From the NCBI RefSeq assembly GCF_902167635.1, contig NZ_CABHMS010000002.1, positions 1 to 64,000 of the forward strand: a DNA stretch of 64,000 nt, in the 5' to 3' direction. A model generated the notes under the pieces. The model saw only the letters and a list, made by a program, of their open reading frames with translations, was not told the DNA's origin and made no database searches. The stretch is from Chitinophaga vietnamensis (GTDB lineage: Bacteria; Bacteroidota; Bacteroidia; Chitinophagales; Chitinophagaceae). Shown piece after piece: positions 52,626 to 63,149 of this stretch. Each line of letters opens with the position of its first letter. The first letter of the stretch is position 1. A program made the translations under genes and the position numbers.

Positions 52626-55006
52626 GATTGCGAAAAATGGCGCCCTATAAGACATCTGTAAACCGGAATAACAATAACAATGGGATCGATCTGAACGACC
52701 TGTTTCGGAAGATGATCTTTCATTGGCCGTTATACCTGATCATCCTCTTGCTCGGCATGGTGGGGGCCATGCTATATCTGAAATATAAACAGCCGGTGTA
52801 TATGTCTGTAGCCAGGTTGTACCTGAAAGATGAAAAGAAGAGCGGAGAGGAGATGGATATACTGAAATCCTTGTCCTTGTTCGGTAACGGCAAGAATATG
52901 GAAAACGAGATGGAGGTGCTGCAATCGCCCGTGTTGCTGCAACGTGTGATCAGCGACGGGCATTTCAATATCCGGTATTTTGAAGAAGAGAATGTCAGGA
53001 ATATAGAACTATACGACAAAAGCCCGCTGGTATTGCGGGCCTTAGGCGACAGCGCCAACGTGGGCAATTACCGCATGGAGATAATACCCGATGGAGAGCA
53101 ACTGCAAGTGAGGGCAAGTGGAGGATCATTGAAAACGCCTGTTGAATTGAATGTACGTGAAGAACAGCCATTTACACTGGGGAAAGATGATTTTGTTATC
53201 AACCTGAAACCTAATTCCGGCGGGCAGCTGGCGCATCCGGTGCGCGTGCGGGTGGATTCCATACAGGAAATATCATACAAAGTAATCGATAATATCAGTA
53301 CCTCGCTGGTGAACCGCGATGCCACCGTGGTATTGATCACCTATAAAGATGTGCTGGCAAGTCGCTCGGCGGATTTTCTGAACGCGATACTGGAAGAATA
53401 CAACAACTATACGTTGAACGACAAAAACAAGGCGGCTATCAAAACGATCACCTTCCTTTCCAGCAGGATCGACTCGCTGAAAACCGAACTGGGCACACTG
53501 GAGAAAGCCGAAGAAACATTCAAGGTGCAACGCGGTATCACAGATATTGACGCCAGTTCCAAGCTGGCACTTGAACAGATCAAAGAAGCAGATACCCGCC
53601 TCAGTGAAGCCAATATGCAGCTATCGGTGCTCAACCAGGTAGAACATTATGTCAATAATCCAGGCTCCGGCAGCCCTGTGGCGCCGGTCGCCGGCAGCGT
53701 GGATCAGACGCTGACGGCCATGGTGAATCGCTATGAAGAAGGATTGAAAGAGCAGCGGCGGCTGTCGCTTTCGTTACAACCATCGAGCGCTATCATGCGT
53801 AACCTCGATGCACAGATCAATGATGCACGCAGAACTATCCGTGATTATATCGCCGGATACCGGCGCAATGCGGGTATCGTGCAGAAGAAAACGCAGGACA
53901 AACTAGGCCAGATACAGGGAAAGATCGCGAATATACCGGCCTATGCCCGCGAATATATCAATATCAAAAGACAGCAAGGCGTTAAGGAAAACCTGTATCT
54001 CTACCTGCTGAAGAAAAAGGAAGAGGCGGCGGTTTCATACGCCAGCAATGTAACAGACAACAAAGTAATTGCGCCGGCCTTCGTTCCGGATAAGCCTATC
54101 GCTCCCAAGAAACCATTGGTGATAGCTGGTTTCCTGGCTGTGGCATTCGTTATCACAAGCATTTATATCTACATAAAATATTTCCTTAACCCGCGGGTGC
54201 TTGATAGAAAGGAGATAGAGCGCCTGTCAGGTTCGCCTGTAATTGCAGAGATCTATCAACACAGCGAAGGCCTGAAAGATTTTTCACTTAATAACCGTCA
54301 TGTCCTGACGGAGCAGGTGTTTAACCTGCGCACGAATCTCAAATTCCTGCTGGCCGAACATAAAGGCCCGGCGGTGGTAATGCTTACTTCCTGTCTGTCA
54401 GGTGAAGGCAAAACTTTTTTATCGGCGCATCTTGCTAACTCCCTTACGGTTAGCGGCAAGAAGGTAGTGATGATAGATATGGATCTGCGGCGGCCCAAGC
54501 TGGCGCGCTTCTTCGGCCTGGATTATACTTCCGGTATCACCAGTTATGTGGTGGGCAACCAGACGATTGAAGAGATCATCCACAAAGTGCCGGGCACAGA
54601 TGGGCTGCATCTCATCCCTTCCGGCCCTATACCGCCCAATCCGATAGAGATGATTGAAAGCAACGGGATGGCGACCTTGTTGTCGTATCTGAAGGAGCGG
54701 TTTGATTACATCATTGTAGATACTTCGCCAGTGGGCATTGTATCGGATGCTAAAAGTATTGCATCCTATGCGGACTGCACGCTGTTTGTAGTGCGCTACA
54801 ATTTTACCCTGAGGTCGAAACTGGCGACAGTGCTGGAAAATATGAAAGACAGCAATTTCCGCAAGAGGGGAATTGTTTTCAATGGCGTTGAGCAATATAC
54901 CTTCTATCCATACTATTACTATGATCAGTACGCGTATCGCGAACATCATAGCAGGAAGCATGTGTGGATAGCTTTTCTGAAGAAAACGATCAGTCGAATT
55001 GCATAA
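52622..55006 (+). CDS. wzc: Wzc-like chain-length determinant and BY-family tyrosine kinase
   Basis: A 794-residue inner-membrane protein. The Wzz domain spans about residues 20-520, with transmembrane helices near 37-55 and 500-520 and a coiled-coil periplasmic region. The cytoplasmic BY-kinase has Walker A SCLSGEGKTFLSAHLA, Walker A' VVMIDMDLRRPKL and Walker B YIIVDTSP. A C-terminal tyrosine cluster (YTFYPYYYYDQYAY) supplies autophosphorylation sites. It controls polymer length and export with the Wza homologue upstream. Confidence 0.95.
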   Translation: MRLRKMAPYKTSVNRNNNNNGIDLNDLFRKMIFHWPLYLIILLLGMVGAMLYLKYKQPVYMSVARLYLKDEKKSGEEMDILKSLSLFGNGKNMENEMEVLQSPVLLQRVISDGHFNIRYFEEENVRNIELYDKSPLVLRALGDSANVGNYRMEIIPDGEQLQVRASGGSLKTPVELNVREEQPFTLGKDDFVINLKPNSGGQLAHPVRVRVDSIQEISYKVIDNISTSLVNRDATVVLITYKDVLASRSADFLNAILEEYNNYTLNDKNKAAIKTITFLSSRIDSLKTELGTLEKAEETFKVQRGITDIDASSKLALEQIKEADTRLSEANMQLSVLNQVEHYVNNPGSGSPVAPVAGSVDQTLTAMVNRYEEGLKEQRRLSLSLQPSSAIMRNLDAQINDARRTIRDYIAGYRRNAGIVQKKTQDKLGQIQGKIANIPAYAREYINIKRQQGVKENLYLYLLKKKEEAAVSYASNVTDNKVIAPAFVPDKPIAPKKPLVIAGFLAVAFVITSIYIYIKYFLNPRVLDRKEIERLSGSPVIAEIYQHSEGLKDFSLNNRHVLTEQVFNLRTNLKFLLAEHKGPAVVMLTSCLSGEGKTFLSAHLANSLTVSGKKVVMIDMDLRRPKLARFFGLDYTSGITSYVVGNQTIEEIIHKVPGTDGLHLIPSGPIPPNPIEMIESNGMATLLSYLKERFDYIIVDTSPVGIVSDAKSIASYADCTLFVVRYNFTLRSKLATVLENMKDSNFRKRGIVFNGVEQYTFYPYYYYDQYAYREHHSRKHVWIAFLKKTISRIA

Positions 55007-55007
55007 T

Positions 55008-56324
55008 ATGCTTGAAAATAGTGTCTGGTTATTAATCGACAAGTTGAGCAAGATCTGTCCCGGGCTGTTGGTGTGGGCCCTGGTAGCGAGGTATCTCGGA
55101 CCGGAATTGTTCGGGGTATGGAGCTATGCCGTTGCGCTGACCACCATTGCCAGCACGGTGTCTATGCTGGGGATGGACAAGCTCGCTGTGAAGGAATTGG
55201 TGAATCATGAATCGCGGCAGCAAATTACGGTAGCTACTGTTATTTTCATGCGCATCGTGGCTGCGGTTGTTTGTATGATAGCTTGTATGTTAATTGTGTA
55301 TGTGACAAAAAAAGCGGAGCCGCTCTACCTGCTCTGTACCGGTTTTGCGTCATTCACCATTTTGTTTCAGTCGTTCGATGTAGTCGATTATTTCTACCAG
55401 GTGAAGCATGATATCAGCCGTACGATTCTTCCGAAGGTAACTGTATTTATTATTTTTTGCGGGATCAAGGCGGTGGTGATATGGCTGGATGGCGGTATGA
55501 TGGCTTTTTTGTGGGTATCCTTGCTGGAGTTGCCGGTCACTTACGGCGTGGTATTGTTACGTTATAAAAAGCAGGCGCCTTTGTCGTCGTTGTTGCGCGC
55601 AAGCCTGCCCTTGTCTGCGCAGTTGCTGCGGCAAAGCTGGCCCCTGATGTTTTCGAGCCTGGTGGTGGTGCTGTTTGTAAAGATCGATCTCCTGATGCTG
55701 GATTATATGAGCGATCCTTCGGAGCTGGCGCGTTACGTAGCGGCGGCGCGCATTTCGGAGCTATGGTATGCGCTGCCGGTGGTAATAGCTACCGCGGTGT
55801 TGCCGGGATTGATACGTACCAGGGAAATGAGCTATGCTGCCTATTTGTTGATGGTAGAACGTTGGTTGCGCCTCTCGTGCTGGCTGAGCATCGCCATTGC
55901 CGTAGCGATATCCATCATGGCTCCTGTGCTCATAAGAGTGATATATGGCGTGCAATATGAAGCGGCGGCATCTATGCTGATGATCCATATCTGGGCATGT
56001 ATCCCGCTATTCATTATGGTGGTAATTGTGCAGTACCTGTTCGTGGAAGGGAAATACAAGTTGTTCTTTTACGGGAATGTTACAGGGCTGCTGGCCAATA
56101 TTCTGATCAACCTTGTGCTGATACCCGCTGCGGGCGGCGTTGGCGCCGCGATCACCACTGTGGCCACCTATTGGATCACCTTTATGGTGTACGTTTCATT
56201 TGACAGCAGCGGGCAGGCATGGGTGCTGACGAAAACAATGTTGCAACCCGGACGATTGTATGCAGATATGAAATATATCAAAGCTGGAGTAAAAGTATTC
56301 AGGAGAAGGGCGCAGTGGCTGTGA
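55008..56324 (+). CDS. wzx: Polysaccharide flippase (Wzx-type)
   Basis: A 438-residue membrane protein of the MATE-like oligosaccharide flippase family with about 12 transmembrane helices. It begins MLENSVWLLIDKLSKICPGL and contains ALVARYLGPELFGVWSYAVA, typical of the N-terminal helices. It moves lipid-linked repeat units across the inner membrane. ATG at 55008 is preferred over a TTG at 54999 that overlaps the preceding gene. Confidence 0.92.
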   Translation: MLENSVWLLIDKLSKICPGLLVWALVARYLGPELFGVWSYAVALTTIASTVSMLGMDKLAVKELVNHESRQQITVATVIFMRIVAAVVCMIACMLIVYVTKKAEPLYLLCTGFASFTILFQSFDVVDYFYQVKHDISRTILPKVTVFIIFCGIKAVVIWLDGGMMAFLWVSLLELPVTYGVVLLRYKKQAPLSSLLRASLPLSAQLLRQSWPLMFSSLVVVLFVKIDLLMLDYMSDPSELARYVAAARISELWYALPVVIATAVLPGLIRTREMSYAAYLLMVERWLRLSCWLSIAIAVAISIMAPVLIRVIYGVQYEAAASMLMIHIWACIPLFIMVVIVQYLFVEGKYKLFFYGNVTGLLANILINLVLIPAAGGVGAAITTVATYWITFMVYVSFDSSGQAWVLTKTMLQPGRLYADMKYIKAGVKVFRRRAQWL

Positions 56325-56406
56325 TACCGCGCATGGCATGTACCTGTCTCGGCTGTTCCGAATGCAGTAATTACACCGGAATGAACGGTGTGCAAATTTA
56401 TCCCGG

Positions 56407-57852
56407 ATGGAAACAGGATATAGTATTTTTCAAAGTGATAATCTGTTGGTGGAGTGCTTCCGCGAAAGCATGCCGTTGATCATCGCCTGCACGCTGTTGT
56501 ACCTTTATTACAAGGGAAGGATAAACGTGATAGATACCATGCTGTATGCAATTGCAACGGAAGCATACACCATGGTGGTGATAGGGCCTACGTTTAACGC
56601 TACTTTTTTCATCAGCATCTTCTTCATGGTGGAACAAATACACCAGCTGCTTACCGGCAGGCAGTTTATCCGTAAGGAATATTTTATCCTGCTGATACTG
56701 CCGTTGCTGTCGCAGGTGACGGTGATGCTGGTAACGCAGTTGTATAAAAATCCTTTTTACTATCCCGGGAATAACCTGACCGCCTTTTATCTGCGGCCTT
56801 TGTATTTCTATTTCAAGACCTATATACCGCTGTTTGCAGTAGGAGCCAAGATTGTACAGGACCGCGAGGATTTGTCGTTTGAACTTTTTGCTGCATCCGT
56901 TATGCGCATTGCCTGTATCTCCTGTTGCATTGCCTGTTTTCAGTTGCTGGTCGTGTTTGTCTTCCATGACCAGACGCTGGGAGAAATACTAGGCCTGCAA
57001 CACCGGTATATGATAAGAGAGATCAATGGGCTGCTGGGCGTGCGTGTGCAGGCATTTTTTTCGGAACCGAAGATATTGAGCGCTTTCCTCTCGCTCTCCG
57101 TTCCGCTATTTTTCAATGCGCGCCGGTTCATCTGGGCATCTGTGGCTATTATCATGGGCGTGCTTACGTCGTCGCAAACTTTCTGGATCAATATACTTGC
57201 GGCGGCTTTACTGTTCCCGGTTTTTGCCAGGTTGCATTCCGTACGGCTCAAGATACTGTGTACGCTGGCATCGCTTGTAGGCTTGTTCCTGCTGGTGGCG
57301 GCATCCCGGAACCAGCTGCTGGAACATTTTGCGGCCAATCGTGATAACGAGATATACGCGAAATTTTTTGAAAGATCGATAGACAGATATGATAATGAAT
57401 ATTGGCAGAAAGATAACGTGATACTGGGTATCCCCTTGCAGCGCGATCTCGAACTGCCGGTAGTGGATTTCCTGAAGGATGAACCTTACCTGCTGTTATC
57501 AGGGTATGGCGCGGGTAACAGCACGTTCATCCCCAGCGCTTATTTTTTCGGACAACAGAATTACGCCAATCACGTGGCCGGCATTGGCGGTCATAACCTG
57601 AATATGCGCTGGTTCTTTATCCTGGCGGAGTTTGGCGCCATATCGCTGGTGTTCTTCTTCCTTATTCTTACAAGAACTGATGAGCAATTATCTGCTTTCA
57701 ATAAAGATTATCTCGCCTATGTAGCGATCTGTTTTTTCTTCAGCCAGATAGACCTGTTCCTGGTAATTATAGCACTGTTGAGTGCCTATGGTGTTACTGA
57801 TAATAAATATATCTATGGAAAAGATGTCCGTCATACTGGAAGGCTTGCGTAA
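56407..57852 (+). CDS. Probable polysaccharide polymerase (Wzy-like) membrane protein
   Basis: A 481-residue protein with about 11-12 predicted transmembrane helices. A large loop (about residues 310-400) carries GYGAGNSTFIPSAYFF and then GGHNLNMRWFFILAEFGAIS, similar to the conserved loop of O-antigen polymerases and ligases. Primary sequence similarity in this family is always low. Its position between Wzx and the glycosyltransferases supports the polymerase role. The 3' end overlaps the next gene. Confidence 0.75.
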   Translation: METGYSIFQSDNLLVECFRESMPLIIACTLLYLYYKGRINVIDTMLYAIATEAYTMVVIGPTFNATFFISIFFMVEQIHQLLTGRQFIRKEYFILLILPLLSQVTVMLVTQLYKNPFYYPGNNLTAFYLRPLYFYFKTYIPLFAVGAKIVQDREDLSFELFAASVMRIACISCCIACFQLLVVFVFHDQTLGEILGLQHRYMIREINGLLGVRVQAFFSEPKILSAFLSLSVPLFFNARRFIWASVAIIMGVLTSSQTFWINILAAALLFPVFARLHSVRLKILCTLASLVGLFLLVAASRNQLLEHFAANRDNEIYAKFFERSIDRYDNEYWQKDNVILGIPLQRDLELPVVDFLKDEPYLLLSGYGAGNSTFIPSAYFFGQQNYANHVAGIGGHNLNMRWFFILAEFGAISLVFFFLILTRTDEQLSAFNKDYLAYVAICFFFSQIDLFLVIIALLSAYGVTDNKYIYGKDVRHTGRLA

Positions 57853-58684
57853 GCGTTCCTTATTGCTGTACCAGTTTTTGTTCAACGCAGATGCAAGGCA
57901 ACGTACACGCCTGCACGAAATGATGTTCCACCTGTTCTCTCCCTCAATGTACAAAGCGGCGATGCAGCAATCGACGATGGTGGAAGAAGATGATGTGTAC
58001 CGTTACTACGAGATCAAGGGTTATAAAGATGTTTTCATCTATCCGAAGGCGGCGCCGGATTATAGCCTGGCGATGATCCTGTCGGAATCAAGGCCGCAGC
58101 ACTGGCACTACTACGAGATACCTGAAACGGCCGTTGCACCGGGCGATGTAGTGGTGGATTGCGGCAGCGCGGAAGGGTTCTTTGCTTTCAAATATCAGCA
58201 TGTGGCGAGCCGCATCTTTGCCCTGGAACCTTTGCCGATGTTTGTGGCGTCGCTGAAGGCGCTGTTCCGCTCCAGCCCTTCGGTGGAAGTGCTGCCCGTG
58301 GCGGCGGGCGACAACTGCTGCAAAGCCTTTATGCAGGCGCCCTCCGGACCTACTGCCCTCGATGCTACCGTTTGCATACAGCCGCAGGACGGCAACGCCG
58401 TAGAAGTGGAGGTGGTCACGATCGACAGCCTTTTCGCAGACAAAGGCATACATATCGATTACCTCAAAGCGGATATAGAAGGCTTCGAAGAGCCGATGAT
58501 CAAAGGCGCTTTGCGCACCATCCGCGACAGCAAACCCAAGATCGCCGTTACCACCTATCATAAAGGGCAGGACTATAAAAAACTGATCTCGCTGGTCAAG
58601 GCAGTGGTGCCGGAATACAAGTACCGGGTAAAAGGTATTGATTTCGCATCCGGCAATCCCGTGATGCTGCATATGTGGATATGA
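57815..58684 (+). CDS. FkbM family methyltransferase (first)
   Basis: A 289-residue SAM-dependent methyltransferase. Motif I is VVDCGSAEGFFAFKYQ, motif II region IFALEPLPMF, and the C-terminal family signature DYLKADIEGFEEPMIKGA. The frame opens at 57782, but ATG at 57815 or 57824 is more likely, and still overlaps the polymerase gene by 29-38 bp. Probably O-methylates a sugar of the exopolysaccharide. Confidence 0.9.
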   Translation: MEKMSVILEGLRKRSLLLYQFLFNADARQRTRLHEMMFHLFSPSMYKAAMQQSTMVEEDDVYRYYEIKGYKDVFIYPKAAPDYSLAMILSESRPQHWHYYEIPETAVAPGDVVVDCGSAEGFFAFKYQHVASRIFALEPLPMFVASLKALFRSSPSVEVLPVAAGDNCCKAFMQAPSGPTALDATVCIQPQDGNAVEVEVVTIDSLFADKGIHIDYLKADIEGFEEPMIKGALRTIRDSKPKIAVTTYHKGQDYKKLISLVKAVVPEYKYRVKGIDFASGNPVMLHMWI

Positions 58685-58693
58685 AAAAAACTT

Positions 58694-59791
58694 ATGGAAC
58701 TGTATCTCGACAATATCGTTTTTACCATTCAACAGGTAGGCGGCGTATCAGTATACTGGTATGAATTGCTGAAAGGTATCTGCAACAGCGGGCTGCGTCT
58801 GCATTTCCTGAATGCGAACCACAACGGCGGCAATCTGCTGGAACAGCAACTGGATTACCGCGCAGCAGACTGTATCCGCGAGAGCCGCGTGCATCCGGCA
58901 TTGCTGCGCTACCTGCCACTGCGCTACAAGCTGCCGCCAGGCGCTGTTTTTCATAGCGGATACCTGCGTGTGTCGCCACAGAAAGATATCCTGAATATCC
59001 TCACCATTCATGACTTTGCACATGAACGCCGCCTGGTAACGCGCTTCCCGCGTGGACTGGTAAACACCACGCAGAAAGCATATGGTATCCGCCATGCCGA
59101 TGGTATCATCTGCATATCGGAACACACCCGCAGCGATCTGTTTCATTTTTATCCGGATACAGACCCCAACAGGGTATGCGTGATACATCACGGCCTTGCA
59201 CATGATTTCTTTCCTGTCAGCAAACAACCCAAATGCCCGCTGCCACTGGATTTGTGGTCGCGCTATGTTTTGTATGTCGGCGCCCGGCGGAGGTACAAGA
59301 ATTTCAACACCGCCTTGCGCACTATGGAGTTGTTGCCTGCCTGCTACCAGCTGGTGGTGGTGGGCGGCGAACCATGGACCGAAGAGGAAATAACACAACT
59401 GGAAAAACATATCCCCGGCCGTTACCTGTTGTTGCCGGCGGTGGCGACGGCAACGCTGAATATCCTTTACAATTATGCATTCTGTTTTTTCTATCCATCG
59501 CTATATGAAGGTTTTGGCTTCCCGCCGGGAGAGGCCATGAAAGCGGGTTGCGCGGTAGTATGCACGCGGGCGGCCGCTATCCCGGAAGTGGTAGGCGACG
59601 CTGCGTTGATGCCCCTTGCGCCAACGCCGGCGGCATTTGCCAGGAAGATAATGGAACTGGAGCATCCAGAGCGCCGCCATATGCTGCGCCAGCGAGGGCT
59701 GGAACAAGCTGCGCGCTTCAGCTGGGACAAAACGGTGCAGGAAACAATAGCTTTTTATCATCATTGCTGGGAACATAAATTTCAACGATGA
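58694..59791 (+). CDS. Glycosyltransferase family 4
   Basis: A 365-residue GT-B glycosyltransferase. The C-terminal half holds the nucleotide-sugar site: YVLYVGARRRYKNFNTAL, then SLYEGFGFPPGEAMKAG with the E-x7-E motif, and PEVVGDAALM. The N-terminal acceptor domain has ILTIHDFAHE. It adds one sugar to the lipid-linked repeat unit; which one is unknown. It overlaps the next gene by 4 bp. Confidence 0.93.
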   Translation: MELYLDNIVFTIQQVGGVSVYWYELLKGICNSGLRLHFLNANHNGGNLLEQQLDYRAADCIRESRVHPALLRYLPLRYKLPPGAVFHSGYLRVSPQKDILNILTIHDFAHERRLVTRFPRGLVNTTQKAYGIRHADGIICISEHTRSDLFHFYPDTDPNRVCVIHHGLAHDFFPVSKQPKCPLPLDLWSRYVLYVGARRRYKNFNTALRTMELLPACYQLVVVGGEPWTEEEITQLEKHIPGRYLLLPAVATATLNILYNYAFCFFYPSLYEGFGFPPGEAMKAGCAVVCTRAAAIPEVVGDAALMPLAPTPAAFARKIMELEHPERRHMLRQRGLEQAARFSWDKTVQETIAFYHHCWEHKFQR

Positions 59792-60528
59792 ACATTCTGT
59801 TTAAAATGAGCGATGCGGCCCGTGTATGGCTGCGTTCAGGCCGGAGCCTTTCCGGCCTGATGCAACGCGGCGCCTCTGTGGCCTCCCTGCAGCTGTTACA
59901 CAATTGCAGGCACTATATCCCTACGCTGCAAACCGTGCTGGACGTGGGCGCTAACCAGGGGCAGTTTGCGCTGGCCGCCGCCTGGCGTTACCCGGAAGCC
60001 AGCATCTATTCCTTCGAGCCGCTGCCCGATACCTACCGCCTGTTACAACAGCATACACGAAGAACGCCCGCTATCAAAACGTTCAACTTTGCGCTGGGCA
60101 GCAGCGATGGCGTACTTCCGTTTTTCAGCAATAACTACTCTCATGCCAGCTCGGCATTGCAGGTATCGGCATTGCAACAACAACTGATGCCGCAAACAGC
60201 CACCACCAGGCGGATTGAAGTACTGATGAAAAGAATGGATGCACTGGCCGGAGAGATACCGCTCAAAGCGCCCGTGCTGCTTAAAATGGATGTACAGGGA
60301 TTTGAAAAAGAAGTGCTGCGCGGCGCCGCCGCCAGCCTGCAACATATAGACTACCTGCTTTTTGAATCATCCTTTGTACCGATGTACGACGGAGAACCAC
60401 TGTTCGATGAAATGCACCAATATGTGAAAACGCTGGGTTTTGAACTGATCGCACCCGTAGGCTTTCTGCAATCCGGCAAACTACAGATACTGCAAATGGA
60501 TCTTCTCTATAAAAGGAAACCACAATGA
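59788..60528 (+). CDS. FkbM family methyltransferase (second)
   Basis: A 246-residue SAM-dependent methyltransferase. Motif I is VLDVGANQGQFALAAAWRYP at about residues 51-70, followed by SIYSFEPLPDTYRLL and the signature LLKMDVQGFEKEVLRGA. It is only distantly similar to the FkbM protein encoded two genes upstream. Both starts and stops overlap neighbours by 4 bp (ATGA), so it is translationally coupled. Confidence 0.92.
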   Translation: MNILFKMSDAARVWLRSGRSLSGLMQRGASVASLQLLHNCRHYIPTLQTVLDVGANQGQFALAAAWRYPEASIYSFEPLPDTYRLLQQHTRRTPAIKTFNFALGSSDGVLPFFSNNYSHASSALQVSALQQQLMPQTATTRRIEVLMKRMDALAGEIPLKAPVLLKMDVQGFEKEVLRGAAASLQHIDYLLFESSFVPMYDGEPLFDEMHQYVKTLGFELIAPVGFLQSGKLQILQMDLLYKRKPQ

Positions 60529-61922
60529 AATCGTTTATCAACTTTACACGGCTGTTGCGAAAGCTGATCGACTGCATCATACTTGAGGCAGCCTTCCTGC
60601 TCGCATACAAGTACATTACCCTGGAAACAGGATTTGTATTCACGTCTATCGACTTCAGGCTGCTTGCGCTGAGCATGATCATATGGATCGCAATTGGCTC
60701 TTTCCTGCACCTGTACGATGATTACCGGTCGAGGCCCTTCTCCTATGAATTTATAGCTATCCTCAAAGCGGCGATGCTGAACAGCTGTATCCTCACATTC
60801 GTCTTTTTCTATTTCTTCAAATATTTTCCCTATTCGCGGACCTTCCTCATCGTGTATACCATCAATATTTTCATAGGCGTTACCATCTCCAAATTTATCA
60901 TCAAAAAATTCATGCTCAGGTTCTGGACAAAAGGAGTCAATACAAAAAATATCCTGATCGTAGGCGCCGGAGAAACAGGATTGAACTTTCATCAGACCAT
61001 TGCCAAGAACGATCATTTTGGATACCGGTGCATTGGCTTTGTTGACGACAAGGCCAATCCCTCCCTCAACGGGCAATACCTGGGGCGGGTGTCGGAGCTG
61101 CGCAATATCCTTGAATCGCACGAGGTAGATGAAGTGGTGTTGGCCATGCCGGAGAGCACGCGCGAACTCACCGAAGATGTGATCGTGGCCAGCGAGAAAG
61201 CGGCGAAGCGCGTACGCATCATCGCCGACTGCTACCGCCATTGTTCCTCCACGGTGAGTATGAGTTTGTTTGGCGCTTTTCCATTGATCACGATCCGCTC
61301 TTCACCACTCGATGATGCCGGTTACCAGGTATTGAAAAGGGCTTTCGATGTGATTTTCACGCTTTGCCTGCTGGTAGCGTTCTCCTGGCTCTTCCTGCTG
61401 ATCGCCATATTGATCAAACTCTCCTCGAAAGGGCCCGTGATCTACTGCCAGGAACGTTGGGGACTGAAGAATAAAAAGATGATCTGTTACAAATTCAGGA
61501 CGATGAGGCTCAACAATGAAGACGGGAGCAAGGGCAAATATGTGCCTACTTCCCGCAACGATCCAAGGGTAACGCGCATCGGGCGTTTCCTGCGGCGTAC
61601 CAATCTTGACGAGTTGCCGCAGTTTATCAATGTGCTCAAAGGAGAGATGTCGTTCGTAGGCCCGCGCCCGCATCCCACGCCCATGCACCTGGAACTGAAA
61701 GAAACCATACAACATTACATGCTGCGTCATATGGTGAAGCCCGGCATTACAGGCTGGGCGCAGGTTAACGGCTGCCGTGGCGAAAACCATGTGCCCGGGC
61801 AAATGCAGAAGCGTATCGATTTCGATATCTGGTATACCGAGAACTATAGCCCCTGGCTGGATTTTCAGATCATCTTTCAAACAGTGGTAAATATGATCAA
61901 GGGAGATAAAAATGCATATTGA
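60525..61922 (+). CDS. wcaJ: Undecaprenyl-phosphate sugar phosphotransferase (WcaJ-type)
   Basis: A 465-residue initiating transferase of exopolysaccharide synthesis. Four N-terminal transmembrane helices and a CoA-binding-like domain ([14 protein letters not shown]) are followed by a fifth helix ([18 protein letters not shown]) and the catalytic domain with [36 protein letters not shown] and [16 protein letters not shown]. It transfers sugar-1-phosphate (usually glucose) to the lipid carrier. It overlaps the methyltransferase gene by 4 bp. Confidence 0.94.
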   Translation: MKSFINFTRLLRKLIDCIILEAAFLLAYKYITLETGFVFTSIDFRLLALSMIIWIAIGSFLHLYDDYRSRPFSYEFIAILKAAMLNSCILTFVFFYFFKYFPYSRTFLIVYTINIFIGVTISKFIIKKFMLRFWTKGVNTKNILIVGAGETGLNFHQTIAKNDHFGYRCIGFVDDKANPSLNGQYLGRVSELRNILESHEVDEVVLAMPESTRELTEDVIVASEKAAKRVRIIADCYRHCSSTVSMSLFGAFPLITIRSSPLDDAGYQVLKRAFDVIFTLCLLVAFSWLFLLIAILIKLSSKGPVIYCQERWGLKNKKMICYKFRTMRLNNEDGSKGKYVPTSRNDPRVTRIGRFLRRTNLDELPQFINVLKGEMSFVGPRPHPTPMHLELKETIQHYMLRHMVKPGITGWAQVNGCRGENHVPGQMQKRIDFDIWYTENYSPWLDFQIIFQTVVNMIKGDKNAY

Positions 61923-61925
61923 AAA

Positions 61926-63143
61926 ATGCGCTTGCTACTCATCACAGGATTTTTTGCACCGGAGCCCAGCGGCATCGGCAAATACAACGGGGAGATGATC
62001 AGCTGGCTGGCCGCCAGAGGACACGAATGTACCGTGATCACCACTTATCCCTTTTATCCGCAATGGCGGGTACAGGCGCCCTATCATTCGCGCCGGTTCC
62101 TTTATACAAAAGAAAAGCAAGGCAATGTTACAATATATCGTTGCCCGCAGTATGTGCCCGCACGGCCTTCCGGCATGAAACGCATGATACTGGATGCCAG
62201 CTTTTGCTTGTCGTCGGCCTGGAAATTGCTACAGCTGGGCTTTTCACGCCGCTATGATGTGGTGATGACGGTAGCGCCGTCGTTTCAGCTCGGCTTGCTG
62301 GCGGCGCTGTATAAAAAATGCCGCCGCGCAAAATTTATCTATCATATCCAGGACTTGCAGATAGAGGCTGCGCGCGACTTACAGATGATCCGCTCCGGAT
62401 GGCTCATTCGCCGGCTGTTACAAATAGAGCGGTTTATTTTAAAACGGGCAGATGTGATCAGCAGCATTTCCACCGGTATGATACGCCGGATCAGCGAGAA
62501 GGCCGGAAAAGAAGTGTTGTTTTTCCCCAACTGGGTAGATACCCGCTTGTTCTATCCGATCGCCGACAGAAACGCCTTGAAAGCGCAGTTCGGTTTTAGT
62601 GTTAATGATAAAGTCATCCTCTATTCCGGCGCCATTGGCGAGAAGCAAGGGCTGGAGGCGATCCTGCATGCCGCCGTAGCGCTGAAACATCAGCCGGCAC
62701 TGAAGTTCCTGATATGTGGCTCTGGCCCTTACCAGCAGCGGCTTAGCGCTATTGCCGCACAACATGCATTGCAAAATGTAACCTTCCTGCCATTACAGCC
62801 CGCGCAAGTCTTTAATCAGTTCCTCAACATGGCCGATGTGCATCTCATTATCCAGAAGGCCAGCGCCAGCGACCTGGTAATGCCTTCCAAACTCACTACC
62901 ATCATGGCGGTGGGCGGCCTTGCCATCGTTACCGCCAACAGCGGCACCAGTTTGCACAGCCTGATACAACAGCATCAGATCGGTATGCTCATAAATGCCG
63001 AGGATCAGGAGGCGCTGCGCGAAGCCATCAGCAAGGCAATATATGAACCGGCCCATGTGATACGCAAAAATGCCAGGGCATTTGCGGAGAATTATTTGTC
63101 GATAGAGAAAGTGATGACCGGTTTCGAAGCCGCTATTTCCTGA
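61926..63143 (+). CDS. WcaI-family glycosyltransferase
   Basis: A 405-residue GT4-type glycosyltransferase of the WcaI branch. The N-terminus MRLLLITGFFAPEPSGIGKY and CTVITTYPFYPQWRV are characteristic. The C-terminal donor site includes VILYSGAIGEKQGLEAIL and MPSKLTTIMAVGGLAIVTAN. It starts 3 bp after the WcaJ-type gene and is the last gene of the polysaccharide operon; a tandem repeat follows instead of a clear terminator. Confidence 0.92.
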   Translation: MRLLLITGFFAPEPSGIGKYNGEMISWLAARGHECTVITTYPFYPQWRVQAPYHSRRFLYTKEKQGNVTIYRCPQYVPARPSGMKRMILDASFCLSSAWKLLQLGFSRRYDVVMTVAPSFQLGLLAALYKKCRRAKFIYHIQDLQIEAARDLQMIRSGWLIRRLLQIERFILKRADVISSISTGMIRRISEKAGKEVLFFPNWVDTRLFYPIADRNALKAQFGFSVNDKVILYSGAIGEKQGLEAILHAAVALKHQPALKFLICGSGPYQQRLSAIAAQHALQNVTFLPLQPAQVFNQFLNMADVHLIIQKASASDLVMPSKLTTIMAVGGLAIVTANSGTSLHSLIQQHQIGMLINAEDQEALREAISKAIYEPAHVIRKNARAFAENYLSIEKVMTGFEAAIS

Positions 63144-63149
63144 TCATTG

